14,244 nt of DNA. It comes from Oscillospiraceae bacterium (GTDB taxonomy: Bacteria; Bacillota; Clostridia; Oscillospirales; Ruminococcaceae). A model generated the notes under the pieces. The model ran no database searches. It was given only the letters and a program-made list of their open reading frames with translations, and had not been told where the DNA came from. The position numbers and the translations under genes are program-made. The DNA is taken from contig JAEDJV010000056.1 in the NCBI GenBank assembly GCA_016296165.1, positions 1-14,244 of the forward strand, given 5' to 3'. This document shows positions 1-6,296 of this stretch, piece after piece. Position 1 is the first letter of the stretch, and each line of letters begins with the position of its first letter.

Positions 1-785
1 TCAGTAATAATCTGCAGGCTGATATATACAATCCGTTCAGTATAATAAATGCCTTTAATAAAATGGAGATAGAAGATTACTGGTTTAAATCTGGAACTCC
101 AACATATCTTGCAAAGCTTCTGGAGGGACATAATATAAATATGCAGAAGCTGACTTCGAATGAATATAAATCAAAATATTTTGTCGATTATCGTGCTGAT
201 TCGGAAAGTCCTCTTGCGATGTTGTATCAAAGCGGATATCTGACAATCAAAGGTTACGACAAGTATGATAAAGTTTACAGACTTGATTACCCGAACGATG
301 AAGTCAGAAGCGGATTTGGCACACTCATAGCTAATGGTTATTTCAGAAAAGACAATGAGGATATCGACAGCTGGATACTGAATTTGAACCGTATGCTTAG
401 ACGATGCGACCTTGACGGGGTACGTGATGCATTTACATCATTCCTCTCATCAATACCCTATGAGGCAAACAAGGATGAACGTGCAAAAGACTTTGAAACA
501 CATTTTTCATACACATTCTATATAATAAACCGTTTACTTGGCTGCTGTACAACATTGATCGAAAAGCCAAACAGCAAGGGCAGGGCAGATGTTATTATTG
601 AGAGCGAAAACGATGTGTTTATCTTTGAATTTAAGCTTGACGGAAGTGCTAAAGAAGCTCTGAAACAGATAGAAGAAAAACAGTATGCTGTTCCGTATCT
701 TAGTGACAGGCGTGCTGTTCATAAAATCGGTGTGAATATTTCAAGTGAAAGCAGAACAGTTGATCAGTGGATTGTGGCAGAATAA
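1..785 (+). CDS. AAA-ATPase-like protein with C-terminal PD-(D/E)XK nuclease-type domain (5' end cut by window)
   Basis: The reading frame is open from base 3, so this is the last 260 residues of a longer protein; the family usually runs to 500-600 residues. The internal ATG at 63 is not the start. The bases before it encode YNPFSIINAFNKMEIEDYW, a stretch typical of the region joining the AAA-ATPase-like domain (PF09820 type) to the C-terminal domain. Near the end, GRADVI followed by FIFEFKLDGSAKEALKQIE gives the Asp and the E-x-K of a PD-(D/E)XK nuclease fold (DUF1703/PDDEXK_9 type). The family is abundant and multicopy in gut Firmicutes and Bacteroidetes, but its biological role is not settled; defence and mobile-element links have been suggested. 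The Walker motifs lie outside the window, so ATPase activity cannot be judged. No terminator is visible after the stop, and add begins 80 bases on. The family call is firm; the function is open. Confidence 0.88.
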   Translation, partial: SNNLQADIYNPFSIINAFNKMEIEDYWFKSGTPTYLAKLLEGHNINMQKLTSNEYKSKYFVDYRADSESPLAMLYQSGYLTIKGYDKYDKVYRLDYPNDEVRSGFGTLIANGYFRKDNEDIDSWILNLNRMLRRCDLDGVRDAFTSFLSSIPYEANKDERAKDFETHFSYTFYIINRLLGCCTTLIEKPNSKGRADVIIESENDVFIFEFKLDGSAKEALKQIEEKQYAVPYLSDRRAVHKIGVNISSESRTVDQWIVAE

Positions 786-865
786 GTACGTTCAGCAGAG
801 TGAGGATTATATTCCGGGGACTACATATTACTAAGGTGATAAAAAACAGAAATGAGGTATTTGTC

Positions 866-1879
866 ATGTCAGTTAAAGAAAAAATAAACAATCTGAAATG
901 TTTTACGGATCTTCATATCCACATTGATGGTTCAGTTTCAGTAAAGTCGGCCAGAGAATTAGCGGTTATTGAAAATATTACTCTTCCTGAAGAAGATGAA
1001 CAGCTGAAGAATATGCTTATGGTTTCTGATGACTGCCATAATCTCAATGAATATCTTGAAAAATTTACTCTTCCGGTTTCGCTTATGCAGAGTAAAGAGA
1101 GTTTAAAAAAATGTGCTTACAACCTGTGTACTGAACTTAGGGAAAATGGTCTTATGTATGCAGAACTTCGTTTTGCTCCGCAGAAACACTGTGAAAAAGG
1201 TCTTAGTCAGGAAGAAGTGGTTCAGGCTGTACTTGAAGGAATAAAAAGTTCAGGTTTTTCAGCGGGACTTATCCTGTGCTGCATGCGTGATGGCAGCGAT
1301 AATAAAAAAGAAAATCTCGAAACAATCCGGCTTACAGGAAAAAATCTTGGAAATGGTGTATGTGCATGTGATCTTGCAGGGGCAGAGGCTCTGTTCCCTA
1401 ATGAACAGTATGATTACGTTTTCAGAACACTAAACGAATTAAAAATTCCGTTTACTGTTCATTCAGGTGAAGTGCTTGGTGCAGATAGTGTAAGATATGC
1501 GGTTGAAAACGGCGCTTTTAGGATAGGGCATGGTGTTCGCTCAGTGGAAGATGAAGAGGTGGTTGATCTTTTAATAAAAAAAGACATACCTCTTGAGATA
1601 TGTCCTACAAGTAATATTAATACATGTGTTTTTGAAAAAATAAGTGATATGCCTGTGGCTGAACTGCTAGGCAAAGGCGTTATAGTTACTTTAAATACAG
1701 ATAACACAAGTGTGTCATCCACAGACATAAAAAGAGAGTACATAAAGATTTCTGAAGCATTTGACTTTGACCTTGGTAAGATTAAAAAAATTATTCAGAA
1801 CTCCGTCAGATCATCTTTTGCTGATGATGAAATGAAGAGAAAAATGTTTGAAATAATAGACAGGGAATTTGAAAATTAA
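866..1879 (+). CDS. add: Adenosine deaminase
   Basis: Predicted 337-residue cytosolic zinc enzyme that converts adenosine (and deoxyadenosine) to inosine and ammonia in purine salvage. The metal and catalytic residues are in the expected order: HIHIDG (His17, His19), HSGE (His199, Glu202), GHG (His222), then LNTDN, where Asp279 completes the zinc site. The residue after that Asp is Asn rather than the Asp of mammalian enzymes, as in many bacterial homologues. The frame is open further upstream to an ATG at 767, but that would overlap the preceding gene. The ATG at 866 follows GAGG by 8 bases and gives the usual family length. No clear promoter lies in the 80-base gap, so it may be co-transcribed with the upstream gene. 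The stop codon overlaps that of the convergent folA. A related deaminase of the same superfamily, for example acting on adenine, is less likely given the length and motifs. Confidence 0.92.
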   Translation: MSVKEKINNLKCFTDLHIHIDGSVSVKSARELAVIENITLPEEDEQLKNMLMVSDDCHNLNEYLEKFTLPVSLMQSKESLKKCAYNLCTELRENGLMYAELRFAPQKHCEKGLSQEEVVQAVLEGIKSSGFSAGLILCCMRDGSDNKKENLETIRLTGKNLGNGVCACDLAGAEALFPNEQYDYVFRTLNELKIPFTVHSGEVLGADSVRYAVENGAFRIGHGVRSVEDEEVVDLLIKKDIPLEICPTSNINTCVFEKISDMPVAELLGKGVIVTLNTDNTSVSSTDIKREYIKISEAFDFDLGKIKKIIQNSVRSSFADDEMKRKMFEIIDREFEN

Positions 1880-2379
1880 GGAAGGTTTGTCATCTGCTTT
1901 TTTACAAAAGTTATGAAACGAAATTTGATTCCCTGATATTCTTTTAATTCAGAACGTTCTTTTATATACCAGTTTTCGTTTTCTTCAAAATCCATTATGT
2001 GTTTATCAGCGGGTTTTGATGAATAAATTCTTGTGATGTACGCAGTATCGCATAAGTCTGAAAGTAATTTATATATTTGCTCACCACCTATGACAAATAC
2101 TTTATCATCCGGCGTATTACTGATTATTTTTCTAAGTTCAGAGACGCTTCGACAGGTTTCTGCCCCTTCCTCTGAAAACTCAGAATCATGTGTAAAAATT
2201 ATGTTTCTTCTTCCCGGAAGAGGTTTTACTGGAAGTGATTCAAAAGTTTTACGACCCATGATAACAGTATTGCCATAGGTTTTTTCTTTAAAGAATTTTT
2301 TGTCTTCTGGAATGTCAAAAAGGAGATCTCCTTCGTTTCCGATTCCGTTGTTGTTATCAGCTGCAGCAATAATAATCAT
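1876..2379 (-). CDS. folA: Dihydrofolate reductase
   Basis: Encodes 167 residues, normal for bacterial DHFR, which reduces dihydrofolate to tetrahydrofolate with NADPH in the cytosol. Recognisable parts are the N-terminal NNGIG loop, IPEDKKFF with the substrate-binding acid (Asp26), VIMGRKTFESLP and LPGRRNI for NADPH binding, and VIGGEQIYKLL near the C-terminus. The usual Leu-Pro-Trp of the Met20 loop is replaced by Leu-Leu-Phe, a variant I believe is common in clostridial enzymes. It is the last gene of the folate operon. Its ATG overlaps the stop of folBK (ATGA), so translation is probably coupled. Its end overlaps the end of add by four bases, and no terminator hairpin is visible there. 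Confidence 0.95.
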   Translation of the reverse strand: MIIIAAADNNNGIGNEGDLLFDIPEDKKFFKEKTYGNTVIMGRKTFESLPVKPLPGRRNIIFTHDSEFSEEGAETCRSVSELRKIISNTPDDKVFVIGGEQIYKLLSDLCDTAYITRIYSSKPADKHIMDFEENENWYIKERSELKEYQGIKFRFITFVKKQMTNLP

Positions 2380-3194
2380 AATGTTTTAAGTGAGTTCAGC
2401 ATTTCGTATGCAGATTTTTTCAGAACAGGATTAAAAGCATAAGGATCCAGTTCGCAGAGGGGTTTTAGTACAAACTCTCTGTTTGCCATGTCGATGTGAG
2501 GAATCGTAAGAGTGTCATCGTGTATTATAAGATCGTCATACAGGATTATATCCACATCAAGAGTACGCGGACCCCAGTGAATTTTTCTTTCTCTTTTTGC
2601 ATTTTGTTCAGCTGTACATGTAAGTTTATGAAGTTCATGAGGATAGAGTAGTGTTTTAAGTTCGACGCAGCAGTTTATAAATTTATCCTGATCTGTTACA
2701 CCGTATGGTTCAGTTTCGATATATGAAGAAACTTTTACTTCTTTGCATTCTTCAGAAGAAGAAATAAGCTCTACTGCTTCATTTATATATTTTTCTCTGT
2801 CACCGATGTTGGAACCGAGTGAAAGAAACACTCTGTGCCATTTTCTCCGGATGCATACACTCACATGTTCAAGCGGCAGCAGAATAGGAGCCCATGGTTT
2901 TTTTACCTCTGTCTGTACCATTTGTACTGCATCATATTTTTTAAGGATAGTTTCACAGATTTTTTCAGCAGCAGTTTCAATCAGTTTGAAAGTGTTGTTC
3001 TCCATCAGCTGCTTTACGGTGTGACAAATCTGAGCATAGTTTACTGAATTTTCAAGGTCGTCGGTAGTTCCTGCTTTTCGGGTATCCAGATGAATCTCGA
3101 CAGATATGAGAAATTTCTGACCGAGAATATTTTCTTCTTTCAGAACACCGTGATTTGAAAAAATCTCAAGATCTTTTATACAAATAATATCCAT
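2376..3194 (-). CDS. folBK: Bifunctional dihydroneopterin aldolase / HPPK (FolB-FolK fusion)
   Basis: A 272-residue fusion catalysing two consecutive cytosolic folate steps. Residues 1-117 are dihydroneopterin aldolase, which releases 6-hydroxymethyl-dihydropterin and glycolaldehyde: NHGVLKEENILGQKF carries the catalytic-region Glu21, with Tyr53 in VNYAQ and Lys99 in EVKKPWAPI. Residues 120-272 are the pyrophosphokinase: SLGSNIGDRE, TEPYG, and GPRTLDVDIILYDD with the two magnesium-binding aspartates (213, 215), then IPH..MANREFVLKPL. No stop or frameshift separates the halves, so this is a true fusion, which also occurs in other Firmicutes. The start lies 2 bases after the folP stop, with only a weak ribosome site, which suggests translational coupling. 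The 3' end overlaps folA by ATGA. Confidence 0.95.
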   Translation of the reverse strand: MDIICIKDLEIFSNHGVLKEENILGQKFLISVEIHLDTRKAGTTDDLENSVNYAQICHTVKQLMENNTFKLIETAAEKICETILKKYDAVQMVQTEVKKPWAPILLPLEHVSVCIRRKWHRVFLSLGSNIGDREKYINEAVELISSSEECKEVKVSSYIETEPYGVTDQDKFINCCVELKTLLYPHELHKLTCTAEQNAKRERKIHWGPRTLDVDIILYDDLIIHDDTLTIPHIDMANREFVLKPLCELDPYAFNPVLKKSAYEMLNSLKTL

Positions 3195-3196
3195 AA

Positions 3197-4003
3197 TTAA
3201 ATTTTACCCAATATTTTTTCAGTCATAAGGATTGCACGTTTGTTTTCCTTTATATCATGTACTCTGACGAACAGGCAGTTTTTCTGAACAGCCATAACGG
3301 TTGTAACCAGTGTTCCTTCAAGTCGTTCAGTTACAGGAAGATCAAGAGTGAGTCCTATCATTGATTTTCTGGATGTTCCAAGAAGTATCGGCAGACCAAG
3401 TTTATTGAGAACTTCGAGTTTGTTTGTAAGTTCGAGATTCTGCTCAAGGGTTTTCGCAAAACCTATTCCGGGATCCAGCATAATCATATCTCTGGTCAGT
3501 CCCGCACGTTCTGCGATAGTAACGCTTTCTTCAAGGTCGGAAACAACATCAAAGAGAAAATCTTTATAGTCCGTTTTTTTTCTGTTGTGCATAAGGCATA
3601 CCGGTTTGTTGTATTTTCCGGCGAGAGCTGCCATCTGACCTTTGTCATATCTGAACCCCCAGATGTCATTTATCAGGTCGGCTCCGGCTTTTACAGCATT
3701 TTCAGCTACAGAAAATTTGTATGTGTCAATAGAAACAGGAATATCAAAGTTTGCCTTAATTTTTTCGATAACCGGACAAACACGTTCAGATTCTTCGGCC
3801 TCTGAAACTTTTATATATCCCGGACGGGTGGATTCACCTCCGATATCTATGACATCAACACCTTCCTTAATCATTTGTTCAGCGTGTTTCAAAGCTTTAT
3901 CTATCGTATTGAATTGTCCGCCGTCTGAAAAAGAATCAGGTGTTACATTGAGTATTCCCATGATATATGTGTGTCCCGAAAACTCACGGTTTGAAATTTT
4001 CAT
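3197..4003 (-). CDS. folP: Dihydropteroate synthase
   Basis: A 268-residue TIM-barrel enzyme that joins 6-hydroxymethyl-dihydropterin pyrophosphate to p-aminobenzoate; it is the target of sulfonamides. Signatures run from end to end: GILNVTPDSFSDGG (residues 16-29), DIGGESTRPG (53-62), SIDTYK, LMHNR, DPGIGFAKT (177-185), LLGTSRKSMIG (with Ser211, Arg212 and Lys213) and VRVHDI (246-251). All expected loops are present and the length is normal. The ATG is preceded by a GAGAGGA ribosome site 6-7 bases away. The gene begins 17 bases after the HD-hydrolase gene and ends 2 bases before folBK, inside the folate operon. Confidence 0.96.
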   Translation of the reverse strand: MKISNREFSGHTYIMGILNVTPDSFSDGGQFNTIDKALKHAEQMIKEGVDVIDIGGESTRPGYIKVSEAEESERVCPVIEKIKANFDIPVSIDTYKFSVAENAVKAGADLINDIWGFRYDKGQMAALAGKYNKPVCLMHNRKKTDYKDFLFDVVSDLEESVTIAERAGLTRDMIMLDPGIGFAKTLEQNLELTNKLEVLNKLGLPILLGTSRKSMIGLTLDLPVTERLEGTLVTTVMAVQKNCLFVRVHDIKENKRAILMTEKILGKI

Positions 4004-4020
4004 TTTATATTCCTCTCTTC

Positions 4021-4509
4021 TTAATAAACAAGCGTTTTATTTTTCTTTTCCTCTGACCAGTTGCATTCTGAATATGCTTTACAGTCAAAGCAGGTTCTTG
4101 ATAGTTTATCCGCTTTGCAAATAAGCATATCCAGAGGCGAAGCATTTGTGTCGAATTTATCATGCCTGTGAGACAGAATTGCTGTGATGATTTCCCTGGT
4201 CTCAGTTTGTGAATATCCACAGTCAGAAAGAATCTGTTCTGCGATATCTGCGCCTGCCTGACTATGGGAAATACCGTGTTCGTATTCAGCATTTCTTCCT
4301 ATATCATGCAGGAGTGCAGCAGCATATACAATATCTTTTGAAATATCCAGCTGATGTTCAAGTGCCATGATGTAAGCGATTCTTGCTACAGAAATAATGT
4401 GTTCCATCCCGTGTCTGCAAAAAATTCTGTCAGATTCTCTTTCTTCCGTTTTTTTTATCAGTTCAGTAAATGTTTTGTGTTTGAGGATTTTTTCAAATCT
4501 GAAATTCAT
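4021..4509 (-). CDS. HD-domain hydrolase within the folate operon
   Basis: A 162-residue cytosolic HD-superfamily protein. Likely metal ligands are His37 (or the nearby His33), the LLHDIG doublet (His68, Asp69), His114 and Asp127. The C-terminus carries an unusual Cys cluster (Cys140, Cys143, Cys149) followed by Trp and basic residues, which could be a small metal site or a structural disulfide. HD proteins hydrolyse nucleotides, cyclic nucleotides and other phosphoesters; the substrate cannot be read from the sequence. It lies between folC, whose stop it overlaps by ATGA, and folP, 17 bases downstream. I recall HD proteins of this kind next to folate genes in other Clostridia. A role in dephosphorylating a pterin intermediate is attractive but is an inference. 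Confidence 0.85.
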   Translation of the reverse strand: MNFRFEKILKHKTFTELIKKTEERESDRIFCRHGMEHIISVARIAYIMALEHQLDISKDIVYAAALLHDIGRNAEYEHGISHSQAGADIAEQILSDCGYSQTETREIITAILSHRHDKFDTNASPLDMLICKADKLSRTCFDCKAYSECNWSEEKKNKTLVY

Positions 4510-5792
4510 GGTTTAGATTCTCCGTTTACATATCGTTTGATGCTGTTCATGAAAGACAGGGAGCCGAAGGCGATTATTATATCTGTATTTTCCTTGAGAC
4601 TTTTGTCAACAGCATCAGAAATACTTTCAGCAGTAACCACGTTCGGATTATACTGTCTGATAGTTTCAGACAGTACCTCTGCATCAAGACCCCGTTTTCC
4701 TTCTGTACATACTGTGAAGATCTTGTCAGCCCTTTTGGCTGTAATACGTGCGATCTCGCTGAAATTTTTATCACTGAAAGTACCCATTATGTATGATATC
4801 CGGCTGTCACTGAAATATATATCAATTGACTCTCTTAACCTGACTGCCGCCGATACGTTGTGTGCACCGTCAATTATAATCATAGGGTATGTGTTTTTTA
4901 TTACTTCAAATCTTCCGGGCCATTTTGCTTCAAAAAGACCATCGTATATATTCTGATCTGATATGTTAAATCCATTATTGTTAAGTACCTGACAAGCGTC
5001 AATGCATAAAACTGCATTTTCAGTCTGGAATTTTCCGAGCATGGAAAGTCTGATATCTGAAAAGTTATTATAGGAGAAATATTGAATACCGTCTTTGTAT
5101 CTGTAATTGGTGATATTGTATATTTTAGATATCTTCAGATATGCTGATTTTTCATGACAGACATTTCTGATTACTTCAATTACCGAAGGATTCTGAGTAA
5201 GAGTAACTACGTTTCCGCCAGGTTTTATTATTCCGGCTTTTTCAGCAGCAATTTTTTCTATGGTATCTCCAAGAAACATGGTATGCTCCAGACTTATTGA
5301 AGTGATAAGCGAAAGAATACTTTCTGAAATAATGTTTGTTGCATCATTTTTTCCGCCCATGCCTGCTTCCAGTAAAACTACATCACAGTTTTTATCAGCA
5401 AAAAAACAAAATGCCAGAGCAGTTTCAAGTTCAAAAGTTGTTGGATGAGGAAATCCTTCTGATACTATTTTTTTAGCAGCATTTTTTACTTTTTCTGTGT
5501 AAAAAGCAAATTCCTCTTCACTTATATTGCAGTTATCATACTGGATTTTTTCAAGATAGTCCATAACTGCAGGGGATACATATCGTCCGGTTTTATAGCC
5601 GGCTTTTCTCAGGATGCTGTTCAAAAAAGTTCCTGCTGATCCCTTTCCGTTTGTTCCGGCTATGTGTATTATCTTAAGTGAATTCTGTGGATCTGAGAGT
5701 TCACTACACAATCTTTTTATACTGTCGAGTCCTGGTATAATCCCATATTTGTCAGTTTCTTTCAAGAAACCTACTGCTTCTGAAAAATTCAT
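4506..5792 (-). CDS. folC: Folylpolyglutamate synthase / dihydrofolate synthase
   Basis: A Mur-ligase-family, ATP-dependent enzyme that adds glutamate to dihydropteroate and/or to folates, retaining them in the cytosol. From the ATG at 5792 it has 428 residues. It shows the P-loop HIAGTNGKGS (residues 43-52), LEAGMGGKNDATNI (141-154), SLEHTMFLGDTIEKIAAEKAGIIKPG, which contains the region of the carbamylated lysine, and WPGRFEVI with DGAHN in the C-terminal domain. The frame extends six codons upstream to a TTG at 5810. I chose the ATG because GGGAG lies just upstream of it (11-base spacing) and the protein then begins MNFSEAVGFL, like its relatives. The usual GGR(L/F)DATN is GGKNDATN here. 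It is the first gene of the folate operon and overlaps the HD gene by ATGA. Whether it also has the dihydrofolate synthase activity cannot be told from sequence. Confidence 0.93.
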   Translation of the reverse strand: MNFSEAVGFLKETDKYGIIPGLDSIKRLCSELSDPQNSLKIIHIAGTNGKGSAGTFLNSILRKAGYKTGRYVSPAVMDYLEKIQYDNCNISEEEFAFYTEKVKNAAKKIVSEGFPHPTTFELETALAFCFFADKNCDVVLLEAGMGGKNDATNIISESILSLITSISLEHTMFLGDTIEKIAAEKAGIIKPGGNVVTLTQNPSVIEVIRNVCHEKSAYLKISKIYNITNYRYKDGIQYFSYNNFSDIRLSMLGKFQTENAVLCIDACQVLNNNGFNISDQNIYDGLFEAKWPGRFEVIKNTYPMIIIDGAHNVSAAVRLRESIDIYFSDSRISYIMGTFSDKNFSEIARITAKRADKIFTVCTEGKRGLDAEVLSETIRQYNPNVVTAESISDAVDKSLKENTDIIIAFGSLSFMNSIKRYVNGESKP

Positions 5793-5881
5793 TAATCTTA
5801 TGTCTCCCAAAAATATTTAGAGTATATAATGATAAGCGAAAAATATATGTGAATGCAAAATTGTTTTTTGTACTCACTATA

Positions 5882-5911
5882 ATTATACTCTACATCATAA
5901 ACAACTGTCAA
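5882..5911 (-). promoter_or_regulatory. Consensus sigma-A promoter of the folate operon
   Basis: On the minus strand a perfect TTGACA (5911-5906) and a perfect TATAAT (5887-5882) are separated by 18 bases. The start of transcription would be near 5875, leaving a leader of roughly 80 bases before folC. I found no tetrahydrofolate riboswitch or attenuator hairpin in that leader, so expression may be largely constitutive. Confidence 0.8.
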
Positions 5912-5956
5912 GGAAACTGAAAATAAAAAATATGTATTCCATTATTAAAAAAAATG

Positions 5957-5965
5957 TGGTATAAT
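5957..5965 (+). promoter_or_regulatory. Extended -10 promoter of the miniprotein gene
   Basis: TGG followed by TATAAT is an extended -10 element about 38 bases before the miniprotein ATG. No good -35 hexamer is present at the expected distance; the bases at 5937-5942 are a poor match. The promoter is divergent from that of the folate operon, with the two -10 elements about 73 bases apart. Confidence 0.65.
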
Positions 5966-6002
5966 TATCTTTGTTACAATTATTCTGAATGGAGGAACAA
6001 AA

Positions 6003-6182
6003 ATGAATTACCAATTATTAAGCTTTGCCAGCGTTCTGCTTGCAGCTGCATCACCGGCTACAGGAGATACCAGAAATGCAAAAACTCCGATTATTATTGC
6101 AGTTATTGCTGTTGTACTTATTATCTTATGTCTTGTACTTGGCAGTAAGAAAGGCAACGGAGACGGGCCAAAGGATAAATAA
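6003..6182 (+). CDS. 59-residue membrane miniprotein with a sorting-signal-like layout
   Basis: A short gene with its own promoter, a strong GGAGG ribosome site 6 bases before the ATG, and a hairpin terminator 8 bases after the stop; this isolated unit supports its being real. The product has a short hydrophobic N-terminus (MNYQLLSFASVLLAAA), a polar segment SPATGDTRNAKTP, one strong membrane helix (about residues 29-46), and a basic, Gly-rich tail (GSKKGNGDGPKDK). SPATGD followed by a hydrophobic stretch and Lys residues resembles an LPxTG cell-wall sorting signal with Ser for Leu. It could equally be a simple single-pass membrane peptide whose N-terminus acts as a weak signal. I do not recognise a family. 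It is encoded just upstream of the S1-domain gene, from which the terminator separates it. Confidence 0.72.
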   Translation: MNYQLLSFASVLLAAASPATGDTRNAKTPIIIAVIAVVLIILCLVLGSKKGNGDGPKDK

Positions 6183-6190
6183 AAAGACAG

Positions 6191-6229
6191 CCACAGTTTC
6201 TAACGCTGGAACTGTGGTATTTTTATTTT
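6191..6229 (+). terminator. Rho-independent terminator after the miniprotein gene
   Basis: CCACAGTTTC (6191-6200) pairs with GGAACTGTGG (6208-6217) over 10 positions, including one T-G wobble, around a 7-base loop, and is followed by a T-rich run (6218-6229). Confidence 0.88.
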
Positions 6230-6239
6230 GTAACGTATA

Positions 6240-6289
6240 TCCTGATATTTTTATGAATATTATTATACAGAAAATAAAAAATATCAGGA
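6240..6289 (+). promoter_or_regulatory. 13-bp inverted repeat covering the S1 gene's ribosome site
   Basis: TCCTGATATTTTT (6240-6252) is the exact reverse complement of AAAAATATCAGGA (6277-6289), with 24 bases between. The right arm includes the first four bases of the AGGAGG Shine-Dalgarno (6286-6291) of the S1-domain gene. In an RNA containing both arms the ribosome site would be partly masked. There is no run of T after it, so it is not a terminator. It could instead be a DNA operator. Whether the native transcript includes the left arm is unknown. Confidence 0.55.
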
Positions 6290-6296
6290 GGATATT

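Noticed and set aside
1..785. Nuclease/ATPase fragment as evidence of a defence island or mobile element
   Set aside because: The neighbours are housekeeping genes with no integrase, direct repeats or tRNA in view, and the 5' half of the gene is outside the window.
767..865. Upstream extension of the adenosine deaminase frame
   Set aside because: It would overlap the preceding gene and add 33 residues absent from the family; the ATG at 866 has a good ribosome site.
3642..4124. A 160-codon plus-strand open frame opposite folP and the HD gene
   Set aside because: Both minus-strand genes have complete family motifs and fit the operon; the plus frame has no recognisable domain or ribosome site.
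4354..4956. A 200-codon plus-strand open frame opposite the HD gene and folC
   Set aside because: It overlaps two well-supported genes on the other strand and shows no domain of its own.
5792..5875. Possible tetrahydrofolate riboswitch in the leader of the folate operon
   Set aside because: The leader is only about 80 AT-rich bases and I saw none of the conserved paired elements of that riboswitch.
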